Shown in pieces: positions 33,965 to 42,678 of a DNA stretch of 64,000 nt. This DNA is from an uncultured Paracoccaceae bacterium (lineage in GTDB: Bacteria; Pseudomonadota; Alphaproteobacteria; Rhodobacterales; Rhodobacteraceae). The DNA is taken from positions 627,501 through 691,500 of the forward strand of contig CANNCO010000003.1 of assembly GCA_947503175.1 (NCBI GenBank). The letters run 5' to 3'. Made by a program: the position numbers and the translations under genes. How positions within the stretch are numbered: position 1 is the first letter of the stretch; each line of letters opens with the position of its first letter. The notes under the pieces are model-generated. The model was not told where the DNA came from. It searched no databases and worked only from the letters and a program-made list of their open reading frames with translations.

Positions 33965-35361
33965 ACATCCGCCTCAACCACCTGCCGACAGCCGAGCTTC
34001 AGCGTCTCGACGCGGCCTATCACATGCATCCCTTCACGGATGGGGATGCGCTCGCCGAACGCGGCGCCCGGATCATCACCGGCGCCCAGGGCGCAATGCT
34101 CACCGATTCCGAAGGCGTACAGATGCTCGACGGTATGGCGGGTCTCTGGTGCTGCAATATCGGCCATGGCCGCCACGAGGTTGCCGATGCGGCCCATGCC
34201 CAGATGCTGCAGCTCAGCTACTACAACACCTTCTTCATGACCTCGCACCCGCCGGTGATCGAACTGTCCGAACGGCTTGCCGAACTCGCCCCCGGCCCCC
34301 TGAACCACACCTTCTATGCCTCGGGCGGGTCCGAGGCGAATGACACCAACATCCGCCTTGTCCGCCATTACTGGGCCGCCAAGGGCAAGCCCGAGAAAAA
34401 GATCATCATCGCCCGCAAGAACGGCTATCACGGGTCGACAATCGGTGCGGCAAGCCTTGGCGGAATGCAGGCCATGCATGCCCAGGGCGGCCTCCCGATC
34501 CCCGATATCGTCCATATCGATCAGCCCGACTGGTGGAGCGAAGGGGGCGACATGGACCCCGCCGAATTCGGCCTCGCCCGCGCCCGCCAGCTTGCCGAAA
34601 AGATCGCCGAACTGGGCGAGGACAAGGTCGCGGCCTTCATCGCCGAACCGGTTCAGGGCGCCGGCGGCGTGATCGTTCCGCCGGACACCTACTGGCCGGA
34701 ACTGCAGGCGATCTGCGACGCCCACGATATCCTCCTGATCGCCGACGAGGTCATCACAGGCTTCGGGCGGACCGGCAACATGTTCGGCTCGGAAACCTAC
34801 GACATCCGCCCCGACATCATGACCATCGCCAAGGGACTCAGCTCCGGCTACGCGCCCATTGGCGGCTCGATCCTGTCCGATGACGTGGCCGAGGTGATCA
34901 ATTCCGCCGGCGACTTCAACCACGGCTACACCTATTCCGGCCACCCGATGACCTGCGCCGTCGCTCTGGAAAACCTGCGGATCCTGACCGAAGAAAAGAT
35001 GGTCGAAAACGTCCGCGACAACACGGGCCCCTACCTTGCCGAGAAATGGGCAACGCTCGCCGATCACCCGATGGTGGGCGAAGCAAAAATCAAGGGCTTC
35101 ATGGCCAGCGTCGCGCTGACACCTGATAAGGCTGCGCGCGCTCCGTTTGCATCTCCGAAAGGAACCGTGGGCCTGCGCTGCCGCGACCGCTGTTTCGCGG
35201 GCAATCTCGTCATGCGTCACGTGGGCGACCGGATGATCATCTCGCCGCCACTGATCCTGACCCATGCCGAGATTGACATGCTGATCGAACGGGCCTGGCG
35301 CGCGATCGATGAAACCTATGAGGGTCTGAAGCGCGACGGTATGTTCACCGCCGCAGCTTAA
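33961..35361 (+). CDS. Class III aminotransferase (omega-amino acid/putrescine-pyruvate type)
   Basis: NTFFMTSHPPVIELSERLA; LLIADEVITGFGRTGNMFGSE; TIAKGLSSGYAPIGG. Confidence 0.92.
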   Translation: MNIRLNHLPTAELQRLDAAYHMHPFTDGDALAERGARIITGAQGAMLTDSEGVQMLDGMAGLWCCNIGHGRHEVADAAHAQMLQLSYYNTFFMTSHPPVIELSERLAELAPGPLNHTFYASGGSEANDTNIRLVRHYWAAKGKPEKKIIIARKNGYHGSTIGAASLGGMQAMHAQGGLPIPDIVHIDQPDWWSEGGDMDPAEFGLARARQLAEKIAELGEDKVAAFIAEPVQGAGGVIVPPDTYWPELQAICDAHDILLIADEVITGFGRTGNMFGSETYDIRPDIMTIAKGLSSGYAPIGGSILSDDVAEVINSAGDFNHGYTYSGHPMTCAVALENLRILTEEKMVENVRDNTGPYLAEKWATLADHPMVGEAKIKGFMASVALTPDKAARAPFASPKGTVGLRCRDRCFAGNLVMRHVGDRMIISPPLILTHAEIDMLIERAWRAIDETYEGLKRDGMFTAAA

Positions 35362-35382
35362 GCGAACCGGGTTCGGGCGGCG

Positions 35383-36591
35383 CTACGCCGCCCGCTTGAA
35401 CTTGCCACGCGACGGCCTGCGCCGACGACGCTGTGCGCTGGGCTTGCGCGCATCGCGTTCCGCTTCCCAGGCGGTACCACTGGCCACCGGTACAGTCGTC
35501 CCCAGATTTTTCTGGATCGCCCGCCATTCGCCGCTCTCGTCCTTCGAACAGAATGCCACGGCACGACCGGACGCACCGGCGCGTGCCGTCCGTCCGATCC
35601 GGTGCACATAGTTCTCGGGCACATTCGGCAGATCGTAGTTATAGACGTATTTCACATCCGGAATGTCGATCCCGCGCGCCGCCACATCGGTGGCCACCAG
35701 AACCGTCACCTCGCCCGACTTGAACTGCCGGATCGCCCGGTCGCGCTGACCCTGGCTCTTGTTGCCATGGATCGAATCCGCATCGAACCCGGCCCCCCGC
35801 AGCTTCTTCATCAGCCGCTCCGACCCGTGCTTCGTGCGCGCGAAAACCAGCGCCCGTTCGCCCATGTGATCGGCCAGAAGCTCGGTCAGAAGGCTCGTCT
35901 TCTCTTCCTGCACCACGTAATGCACCGATTGCGCGATCTTGTCGGCGGCCACACCGGGCCGCGCCACTTCGACCCGCACCGGATCGGTCAGGTATTCGCG
36001 CGACAGATCCGCCATCAGCTTCGGCATCGTGGCCGAAAACATCATCGTCTGACGGCTCTTCGACAGAAGCGGCGCGATCTTCCGCAGCGCATGGATGAAC
36101 CCCATGTCCAGCATCTGATCGGCCTCATCCAGCACCAGAAACCGTGTCTGATCCAGCCGAACCGCCTTGCGATCCAACAGGTCGATCAGCCGCCCGGGCG
36201 TCGCGATCACCAGATCGGCGCCCTTGCGCAGGCTGTCAATCTGCCGGTTGATCGACGCACCGCCCGTGACAATCGCCACCTTCAGATGCGAGCCGCGCGT
36301 ATAGGCGGCAAGGTTATCGGCGATCTGTTTCGCCAGCTCCCGTGTCGGCGCCAGCACGAGACCGAACACCTCTTTCGGCCCGGGTGCGACCCCCGCCGTC
36401 GTCAGCGCGTGGATCAGGGGCAGGCCGAACGCGGCTGTCTTGCCCGTCCCGGTCTGCGCCAGACCCATCACATCCCGCCCGTTCATCGCATGCGGGATCG
36501 CCTGCCGCTGAATCGGCGTCGGATCGGTAATGCCCTGTTCTTTCAGGCGGGCCACCAGTTTGGGCGAAAAGCCCAGCATATCGAAATCCAT
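35383..36591 (-). CDS. DEAD-box ATP-dependent RNA helicase (RhlE-like)
   Basis: AQTGTGKTAAFGLPLI, VLDEADQMLDMGF, SATMP, HRIGRTARAG. Confidence 0.93.
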   Translation of the reverse strand: MDFDMLGFSPKLVARLKEQGITDPTPIQRQAIPHAMNGRDVMGLAQTGTGKTAAFGLPLIHALTTAGVAPGPKEVFGLVLAPTRELAKQIADNLAAYTRGSHLKVAIVTGGASINRQIDSLRKGADLVIATPGRLIDLLDRKAVRLDQTRFLVLDEADQMLDMGFIHALRKIAPLLSKSRQTMMFSATMPKLMADLSREYLTDPVRVEVARPGVAADKIAQSVHYVVQEEKTSLLTELLADHMGERALVFARTKHGSERLMKKLRGAGFDADSIHGNKSQGQRDRAIRQFKSGEVTVLVATDVAARGIDIPDVKYVYNYDLPNVPENYVHRIGRTARAGASGRAVAFCSKDESGEWRAIQKNLGTTVPVASGTAWEAERDARKPSAQRRRRRPSRGKFKRAA

Positions 36592-36859
36592 TCGAATCGT
36601 CCTTTCGGCGCGGGGATCGAAACCCCGCAAAAAAAAATCAACCCGGGCCGCCAAAGGGCTGCCCGGAAGCTTCGGGTGCGCATCAAAGGCGAAAAACCGC
36701 CCGGCGCAGACCCCCTCGCGTGATGTAGGAAATCAGTTCAACGCTCGCCTGTGGCCCGTCTTGGGGCCGTCTGCTCACGCGGCAGAACGTCAACGTTGTG
36801 CCGCATATCGGTGGTTTCGGCTGATAAGTCAATGGTATGGAGATGGTGCCGACGGTGTA

Positions 36860-37010
36860 ACGCCGGACATGTGGCGTCTGTGCGGGACGGGGACGTGGCT
36901 GATGGCGTGGACGTCATCCATACGGATGTCTGGGTGTCCATGGGCGAGGCCCCGAAAACTGCGAAAAGCGCATCACGCTGCTCACACCCTGCTAGGTTAA
37001 CAGGGCCTCG
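36860..37010 (+). pseudogene. Ornithine carbamoyltransferase remnant, frameshifted
   Basis: DGDVADGVDVIHTDVWVSMGEA in one frame, then ENCEKRITLLTPC*VNRASM in the -1 frame; matches OTCase TDVWVSMGEA..W.KRI.LL.PYQVN. Confidence 0.75.
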
Positions 37011-37145
37011 ATGGGTGCAAGCGGCAATCGGCGGGCTTGCGCACCTTGAGGGGATCGTTGCAGGCACCCATGGCACGACGGTTTCACCTTCAATCGGTAG
37101 AATAGCCTGTCATGATGGGTGACACACAGCACAGGAGCCTCAAAG

Positions 37146-38507
37146 ATGATCCGTGATCTGGTCAGATTTTCCCGCGTTTTAGAGATCGTGGGGGATACGA
37201 TCAAAATCTCCGTGCCCGCAGATCAGAGCGATGCGACCATGGTACGTTTTGGCGATCTGGCGCTGATCGAAGGCGATGAGGGTGAAAGATCGCTCGCCCA
37301 GGTCATCAACATCGAACGCAGTGAGGTTACGTTACAGGTCTTTTCCGGAACCAAGGGTGTTTCGACCAGAGCAACTGCCACGTTTCTCGGGCATCCCATG
37401 CAAACCCCCTACTCCGAGAATATTCTCGGCAGGGTCTTCGACGGAGCAGGAGAGCCCATTGACGGCGGTCCCGACCTGTCGTCGGAGCCGCGTTTTGATA
37501 TCGGCGGCCCCTCGGTCAACCCGGCTGAACGTTCGGTGCCCAGAAAGATGATCCGCACCGATGTGCCGATGATCGACATCTTCAACACGCTTGTCGAAAG
37601 CCAGAAGATCCCGATCTTCTCGGTCTCGGGAGAGCCGTTCAACCCGTTCCTTGCCCGCATCGGCATTCAGGCAGATGCCGATGTGGTCGTCTTTGGCGGG
37701 CTGGGCCTGATCTTCGATGACTATTACACTTTCCGTCAGGCGTTCGAAGATGCAGGTGTGTTTTCGCGCACGGTGATGTTTGTGAACCAGGCCTCGGACC
37801 CGCTGGTCGAGCGGCTCTTGGTGCCGGACATGGCACTGGCGGTGGCCGAGAAATTCGCGGTGGAAGAAGGCAAGCGGGTCCTGGTTCTGCTGACGGACAT
37901 GACGGCCTATGCCGACGCCATGAAAGAGGTCGGAATCAGTCAGGAACGGGTGCCGTCCAACCGGGGCTACATGGGGGATCTCTATTCCCAACTCGCGCGC
38001 CGTTACGAAAAAGCCTGCGACTATGCCAAAGGTGGATCGGTCACGATTCTGACCGCCACGACGATGCCGGGCGGCGACGTCACCCACCCGGTTCCGGACA
38101 ACACGGGCTACATCACCGAAGGCCAGTTCTATCTGCATTCCGGCGTCATCGACCCGTTTGGCTCTCTGTCACGTCTCAAACAGAACGTGATCGGCAAGGT
38201 CACGCGCGAAGATCACGGCCAGATCATGAACACCATGATCCGCTTCTATTCCGAGGCGCGGGATGCGGCCCAGAAGCAGGCCATGGCGTTCGAGCTGTCA
38301 GACTACGATCACAAGGTTCTGAAGTTCGGCGAGTTGTTCCGGGCGCGGTTCATGGACATCAATGTATCGATCCCGCTGGAAGAGGCGCTTGACCTGTGCT
38401 GGCAGACTCTGGCCGAGTGTTTCCAGCCTGCAGAGCTTCTGATGAAGCAGGGGCTCGTCGACAAGTATTACCCGAAGGATGATGATGGCGCGGTTGCAGC
38501 TGAATAA
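37146..38507 (+). CDS. atpB: V/A-type ATP synthase subunit B
   Basis: PMIDIFNTLVESQKIPIFSVSGEPFNPFLARIGIQA; ERVPSNRGYMGDLYSQLARRYE; TMPGGDVTHPVPDNTGYITEGQ. Confidence 0.95.
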   Translation: MIRDLVRFSRVLEIVGDTIKISVPADQSDATMVRFGDLALIEGDEGERSLAQVINIERSEVTLQVFSGTKGVSTRATATFLGHPMQTPYSENILGRVFDGAGEPIDGGPDLSSEPRFDIGGPSVNPAERSVPRKMIRTDVPMIDIFNTLVESQKIPIFSVSGEPFNPFLARIGIQADADVVVFGGLGLIFDDYYTFRQAFEDAGVFSRTVMFVNQASDPLVERLLVPDMALAVAEKFAVEEGKRVLVLLTDMTAYADAMKEVGISQERVPSNRGYMGDLYSQLARRYEKACDYAKGGSVTILTATTMPGGDVTHPVPDNTGYITEGQFYLHSGVIDPFGSLSRLKQNVIGKVTREDHGQIMNTMIRFYSEARDAAQKQAMAFELSDYDHKVLKFGELFRARFMDINVSIPLEEALDLCWQTLAECFQPAELLMKQGLVDKYYPKDDDGAVAAE

Positions 38508-39078
38508 ATCATCGCTGGCCAGGCAGCAGACGCAGCTGAAGTCATATCAGCGGTTTCTGCCGTCGTTGGACCTCAAGCGACAGCAGTTGATGGGCGAACG
38601 CGCCAAGGCGGTGGAAGAGGTCGCAACGTTGGAGGCCCGGGTCCACAGCCTTGCCGGACAGGTCGGCGATCAGCTTCCAATGCTGGCGAACGAGGACATA
38701 AGCCTGGACGGTTTGGTTCGGCTGATGGACTACGAACTGACCGAAGAGAATGTTGTCGGAACCAGGCTGCCAAAGCTCGATCGGGTTGAGGTGAAAGTGG
38801 CCGACTATTCACCCATGGCCAAACCGCACTGGGTCGACGACGTCGCACGCTTGTTGCACGACATGATTGAGGCGCGGCTTCGGGTGCAGACTGCCAAGGC
38901 GCGGTTGAAGCTCTTGGACAAGGCGGTGAAGACCATCACCCAAAGGGTCAACCTGTTCGACAAGGTTCTCATCCCCGGCGCGCGCGCGAACATCAAGAAG
39001 ATCGGCATCTACCTCAACGACGAGGAAATGGCATCGGTGGTGCGGTCAAAAATCTCGAAACGCAAGAGAGCAACATGA
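38479..39078 (+). CDS. atpD: V/A-type ATP synthase subunit D
   Basis: Coiled-coil; LNKSSLARQQTQLKSYQRFLPSLDLKRQQL...TITQRVNLFDKVLIPGARANIKKI. Confidence 0.93.
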   Translation: MMMARLQLNKSSLARQQTQLKSYQRFLPSLDLKRQQLMGERAKAVEEVATLEARVHSLAGQVGDQLPMLANEDISLDGLVRLMDYELTEENVVGTRLPKLDRVEVKVADYSPMAKPHWVDDVARLLHDMIEARLRVQTAKARLKLLDKAVKTITQRVNLFDKVLIPGARANIKKIGIYLNDEEMASVVRSKISKRKRAT

Positions 39079-40871
39079 GCATTGCCGCACTCAAGAAGCT
39101 CACCCTTGCAGGGCCGATAGACCAGAAGGCAGAGGTGCTTGCCCACTTTCAGAATCTCGGCTGCCTGCACGTGGTGCCGATCTCCTTGGAAGTCACGCCA
39201 CCGGAAAAGGCCCCGACCCGCGGGGCAGAAGACACCTACAAGGCGCTTCGGTTTCTGGCGGATGTCGAGGGATCGCGAAAACAGCTGCGCCATGCCGCTG
39301 ATTTCGATGTGACGGCTTTTGTGGCCACGGTCCTGGACCTGCGGCAATCCATTCGAGAGACCGGTGACAGACGCGATGCTTTGGATGCCCGGATCAGGTC
39401 ACTGGAACCGTGGGGCGAACTTGTTTTTCCGGACCGCTCCGCTCTCGATGGGGTGTCATTGTGGTTCTACGAACTTCCCCTCAAGGACCGCGATGCCTTG
39501 CAGCATATCAGCGAGCCCTGGGAAATTGTCGGTCATGACCAAAAGACGTTGTTTGTGGTGGTCCTCTCGGTCGAGGAACCCGCCGATGATCTCTTGCCCG
39601 TGCCGCGCGTTCATGTGGGGGCCAAGCCGCGCGCCGCGCTGATCGCCGAGCTTGAGGACACGGAGATTCTGCTTGAGGAACTGCAGGCAGAGCGCATCGC
39701 GCTCACACGGTATCTCAAGGTCTTCAGAGAGCATGTATCAGAAGCGGAAACCGAGGCCGAGCTTGAATTTGCCATGGCCCAGACCCGGGACGACACAGAC
39801 ATCTTCGTGGTGCAAGGGTGGGTGCCGGAAACCGACATAGCCGCGATCGAAGACTACGCCGAAAGCGCTGGCCTCGCCGTGATCGAGCAATCCCCGGCAT
39901 GGAACGAAACACCGCCCACTCTCTTGGTTCAGCCCGAGACCGAAGCGGCGGCGGTGGATCTGGCGATGTTCTATCAGGTGCCGGGATATCGCGGCTGGGA
40001 TCCGTCGCTGCTGCTGGTGGTCTCATTCGCGATCTTCTTTGCGATGATCGTGGCCGATGCGGGTTATGGGCTTGTGATCCTGCTCGGCCTGCTTGCGGGC
40101 TGGTCCAGATTAGACGCGACTCCAAAGCTCAAGGCATGGCGGCGCCTTGGCCTGATCATCGCAGGCGCGACAGTGGTCTACGGTGCTGTGGTCGGCAGCT
40201 ATTTCGGGGCGGCCCCACCGGAAGGCTCGAGCCTCGGCAACCTGATCATCTTGGACCTGCACGATTTCGACACGATGATGCGACTATCGATCCTGATCGG
40301 CGTCGCCCACATCGTCTTTGCCATCGCCATGAATGCCTGGGTCAATCGGGCGCATCGTTCTGCCAAGGCGCAACTGGGCTGGATCGGTCTGATCGTTGGC
40401 GGTCTCTTTATCTGGTTGAGTGGTCAGACAGGCCCCGGATTTGTCTCAGGCGCTGCCCTGTTCGCCGTGGGATTCGCCTTGATCGTGTTTTTCACCAGCG
40501 AGCGGCCGATAGAAAAGCCGTCCGATTGGGCATGGCGCATCTTTGACGGCGTGACGGCGCTCAATGGCGCAATGGGGGCATTTGGCGATGTCCTGAGCTA
40601 TATGCGACTTTTCGCACTGGGTCTGGCCTCCGCCTCACTGGCGCTCACGTTCAACGATCTTGCCATGCAAGTGATCGAAGCCTCACCGGGTATCGGCCTG
40701 CTCTTTGGCCTGATCGTCCTCATCATCGGGCATGTGCTCAACTTCGGCCTCGCCCTCATGAGCGGCGTCGTCCATGGGCTGCGGCTCAACTACATCGAAT
40801 TTTTCAAATGGGGCTTACCGGAGGAGGGCGTGGCCTTCCGGCCGCTGACCCGAAAGGAGGTTCAGAAATGA
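39075..40871 (+). CDS. atpI: V/A-type ATP synthase subunit I
   Basis: Large N-terminal cytoplasmic domain and multi-TM C-terminus with GDVLSYMRLFALGLASASLA. Confidence 0.94.
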   Translation: MSIAALKKLTLAGPIDQKAEVLAHFQNLGCLHVVPISLEVTPPEKAPTRGAEDTYKALRFLADVEGSRKQLRHAADFDVTAFVATVLDLRQSIRETGDRRDALDARIRSLEPWGELVFPDRSALDGVSLWFYELPLKDRDALQHISEPWEIVGHDQKTLFVVVLSVEEPADDLLPVPRVHVGAKPRAALIAELEDTEILLEELQAERIALTRYLKVFREHVSEAETEAELEFAMAQTRDDTDIFVVQGWVPETDIAAIEDYAESAGLAVIEQSPAWNETPPTLLVQPETEAAAVDLAMFYQVPGYRGWDPSLLLVVSFAIFFAMIVADAGYGLVILLGLLAGWSRLDATPKLKAWRRLGLIIAGATVVYGAVVGSYFGAAPPEGSSLGNLIILDLHDFDTMMRLSILIGVAHIVFAIAMNAWVNRAHRSAKAQLGWIGLIVGGLFIWLSGQTGPGFVSGAALFAVGFALIVFFTSERPIEKPSDWAWRIFDGVTALNGAMGAFGDVLSYMRLFALGLASASLALTFNDLAMQVIEASPGIGLLFGLIVLIIGHVLNFGLALMSGVVHGLRLNYIEFFKWGLPEEGVAFRPLTRKEVQK

Positions 40872-41311
40872 GTGAACTGGTTTTGGCGCTCGGGTGGGTC
40901 GGGATATTCTCGCCGATGGCCCTGGGCGCGGTGGCAAGCGCAGTCGGATGCTCGATTGCCGGACAGGCCTCAATTGGCGCGATGACCGAAACCGACGGCG
41001 GCTACGGGCGCTTTGTCGGCATTTCGGCCTTTCCGTCGACCTTCGTGATCTATGGCATCGTGATCATGTTCACACTGAACCGCGAGGTCACGCCAGAGAA
41101 CGCCGGCGGGCTGTTCGGTGTCGGCCTCCTCGCAGGGATCGCTCTGCTCTATTGCGGGATCTGGCAGGGCCGGGCCTGTGCGGCGGCGATCAACGCGTCG
41201 AAGGAAAAGCCCGAGATATTCGGCCTGTCCCTTGCACCTGCGGCCATCATCGAGGGCTTTGGGGTCTTCGCCTTTGTCTTCGCCCTGGTCATCAGCGCGG
41301 GGATTGCGTGA
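40868..41311 (+). CDS. atpK: V/A-type ATP synthase subunit K (proteolipid)
   Basis: Two tandem hairpins; FPSTFVIYGIVIMF and AAIIEGFGVFAFVFALVI with carboxylate E. Confidence 0.93.
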   Translation: MSELVLALGWVGIFSPMALGAVASAVGCSIAGQASIGAMTETDGGYGRFVGISAFPSTFVIYGIVIMFTLNREVTPENAGGLFGVGLLAGIALLYCGIWQGRACAAAINASKEKPEIFGLSLAPAAIIEGFGVFAFVFALVISAGIA

Positions 41312-41985
41312 TGGCAGCACCCGAAGGCACCTCGAAAGGCGTTGATGCGCTCATTGCCCGGCTGCGTGACGATGGTGTCGCCGCGGGCAAGGCCGAAGCA
41401 GAACGGCTGAAGACGGAAGCGCAGTCAGAGGCCGCGGAAATTGTGTCGAAAGCCAGGGCCGAGGCCGAACAATACCTCGCACAGGCGCGCAAGGACGCGG
41501 ACAACTACCGCCGCGCCGGCGAAGAGGCGCTGAACACAGCGATGCGTGACGCGGTTCTGACGATGAAATCCGGGCTGATGGCGAAATTCCAGGCCGATGT
41601 GAAACGCATGGTCTCCAACGCCGCGGCAGAGCCGGAGATGCTGAAACGCATGATCCTCGAACTCGTGGGCCGCACCCGCGACGCTGCGGGCGGCGGTGAA
41701 ACGGATGTTATCCTGCCGGCACATGTCGTCAGTTCGGAGGCGATCAAGGATAACCCCGAAGACATCCAGTCCGGCCAACTGACGCAGTTTGTACTGGGTC
41801 TTACCCAGAAGATGCTGAAAGACGGTGTGACCCTGCACGCCTCCGATGATCTTCAGGCGGGCATTCGCGCGCGAGTGACGGGAAAGGACATCGAACTGGA
41901 TCTTTCCGATGAAGCGATTGCGTCGCTTCTGATGCAACACCTGCAACCCCGCTTTCGCGCCGTGATGGAAGGTGTGATCAAGTAG
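41311..41985 (+). CDS. atpE: V/A-type ATP synthase subunit E
   Basis: Coiled-coil stalk AGKAEAERLKTEAQSEAAEIVSKARAEAEQYLAQARKDADNY; operon position. Confidence 0.85.
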   Translation: MAAPEGTSKGVDALIARLRDDGVAAGKAEAERLKTEAQSEAAEIVSKARAEAEQYLAQARKDADNYRRAGEEALNTAMRDAVLTMKSGLMAKFQADVKRMVSNAAAEPEMLKRMILELVGRTRDAAGGGETDVILPAHVVSSEAIKDNPEDIQSGQLTQFVLGLTQKMLKDGVTLHASDDLQAGIRARVTGKDIELDLSDEAIASLLMQHLQPRFRAVMEGVIK

Positions 41986-41988
41986 GAC

Positions 41989-42678
41989 ATGACAGATCCC
42001 GACGCCTACATCGCGCTGATAACCAGCCTGCCAAGCCCGGAGCGGCTGTTTCGAGCCAAACAGCCCCCGATCTCGCGGCTGCGCCTGGATCGTCGTCTGG
42101 CGGTACTGGAGCCGGAACATCGCACGCTGCTGACCGAGATCGAGGCCGTGATGGCCTGGGGCTCATATGGCATGGGTGATGACGGCCAGGTGGCACGAAC
42201 GCGCGCCAAAGCGTTGATGGCCCGGCTCGACAACGACACGCTATGCGCAATCGTATCGCAGCGGATCGACCTGCGGGCGACACTGGCGGCCCTTCGGATG
42301 CGGCGTGACGGGCTTGGCCCCCCTGCGGATGGCTGGACACAAAGCCGATTGTCCCGACATATCATCGCGAACTGGTCAGAACCGACGTTCAGGCTCGACA
42401 CGCGCATGCCCTGGGTTCGGGATGCGCTCGAACTGCTGCAGAAACGGGACCCATTGGCGCTGGAGCGTTTCATTCTCGACGTGACGTACCGCCAGCTTCG
42501 GCGTCACGGCGCGCGGCATTGCTTCGATTTCGAGGCCGTCGTCATCTACGTCCTGAAATGGAGTATCTTTGACCGCTGGGCGCGTAGCGATGCGCGTGCC
42601 GCCGCCGCCCGATTTGAAGCGATGACCCAACAGGCACTCGGCGATTTCGCCGGGTTGGAACTGAAAGGAGCCATGTGA
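41989..42678 (+). CDS. DUF2764 family, putative V/A-ATPase C-like subunit
   Basis: YIALITSLPSPERLFRAKQPPISRLRLDRRL; located between E and A as in DUF2764-containing V-ATPase operons. Confidence 0.8.
   Translation: MTDPDAYIALITSLPSPERLFRAKQPPISRLRLDRRLAVLEPEHRTLLTEIEAVMAWGSYGMGDDGQVARTRAKALMARLDNDTLCAIVSQRIDLRATLAALRMRRDGLGPPADGWTQSRLSRHIIANWSEPTFRLDTRMPWVRDALELLQKRDPLALERFILDVTYRQLRRHGARHCFDFEAVVIYVLKWSIFDRWARSDARAAAARFEAMTQQALGDFAGLELKGAM

Noticed and set aside
36751-37122. 123-aa ORF upstream of atpB as an intact novel gene
   Set aside because: Its only recognisable segment is an OTCase block that continues in another frame with a stop, so it is a relic, not a gene.
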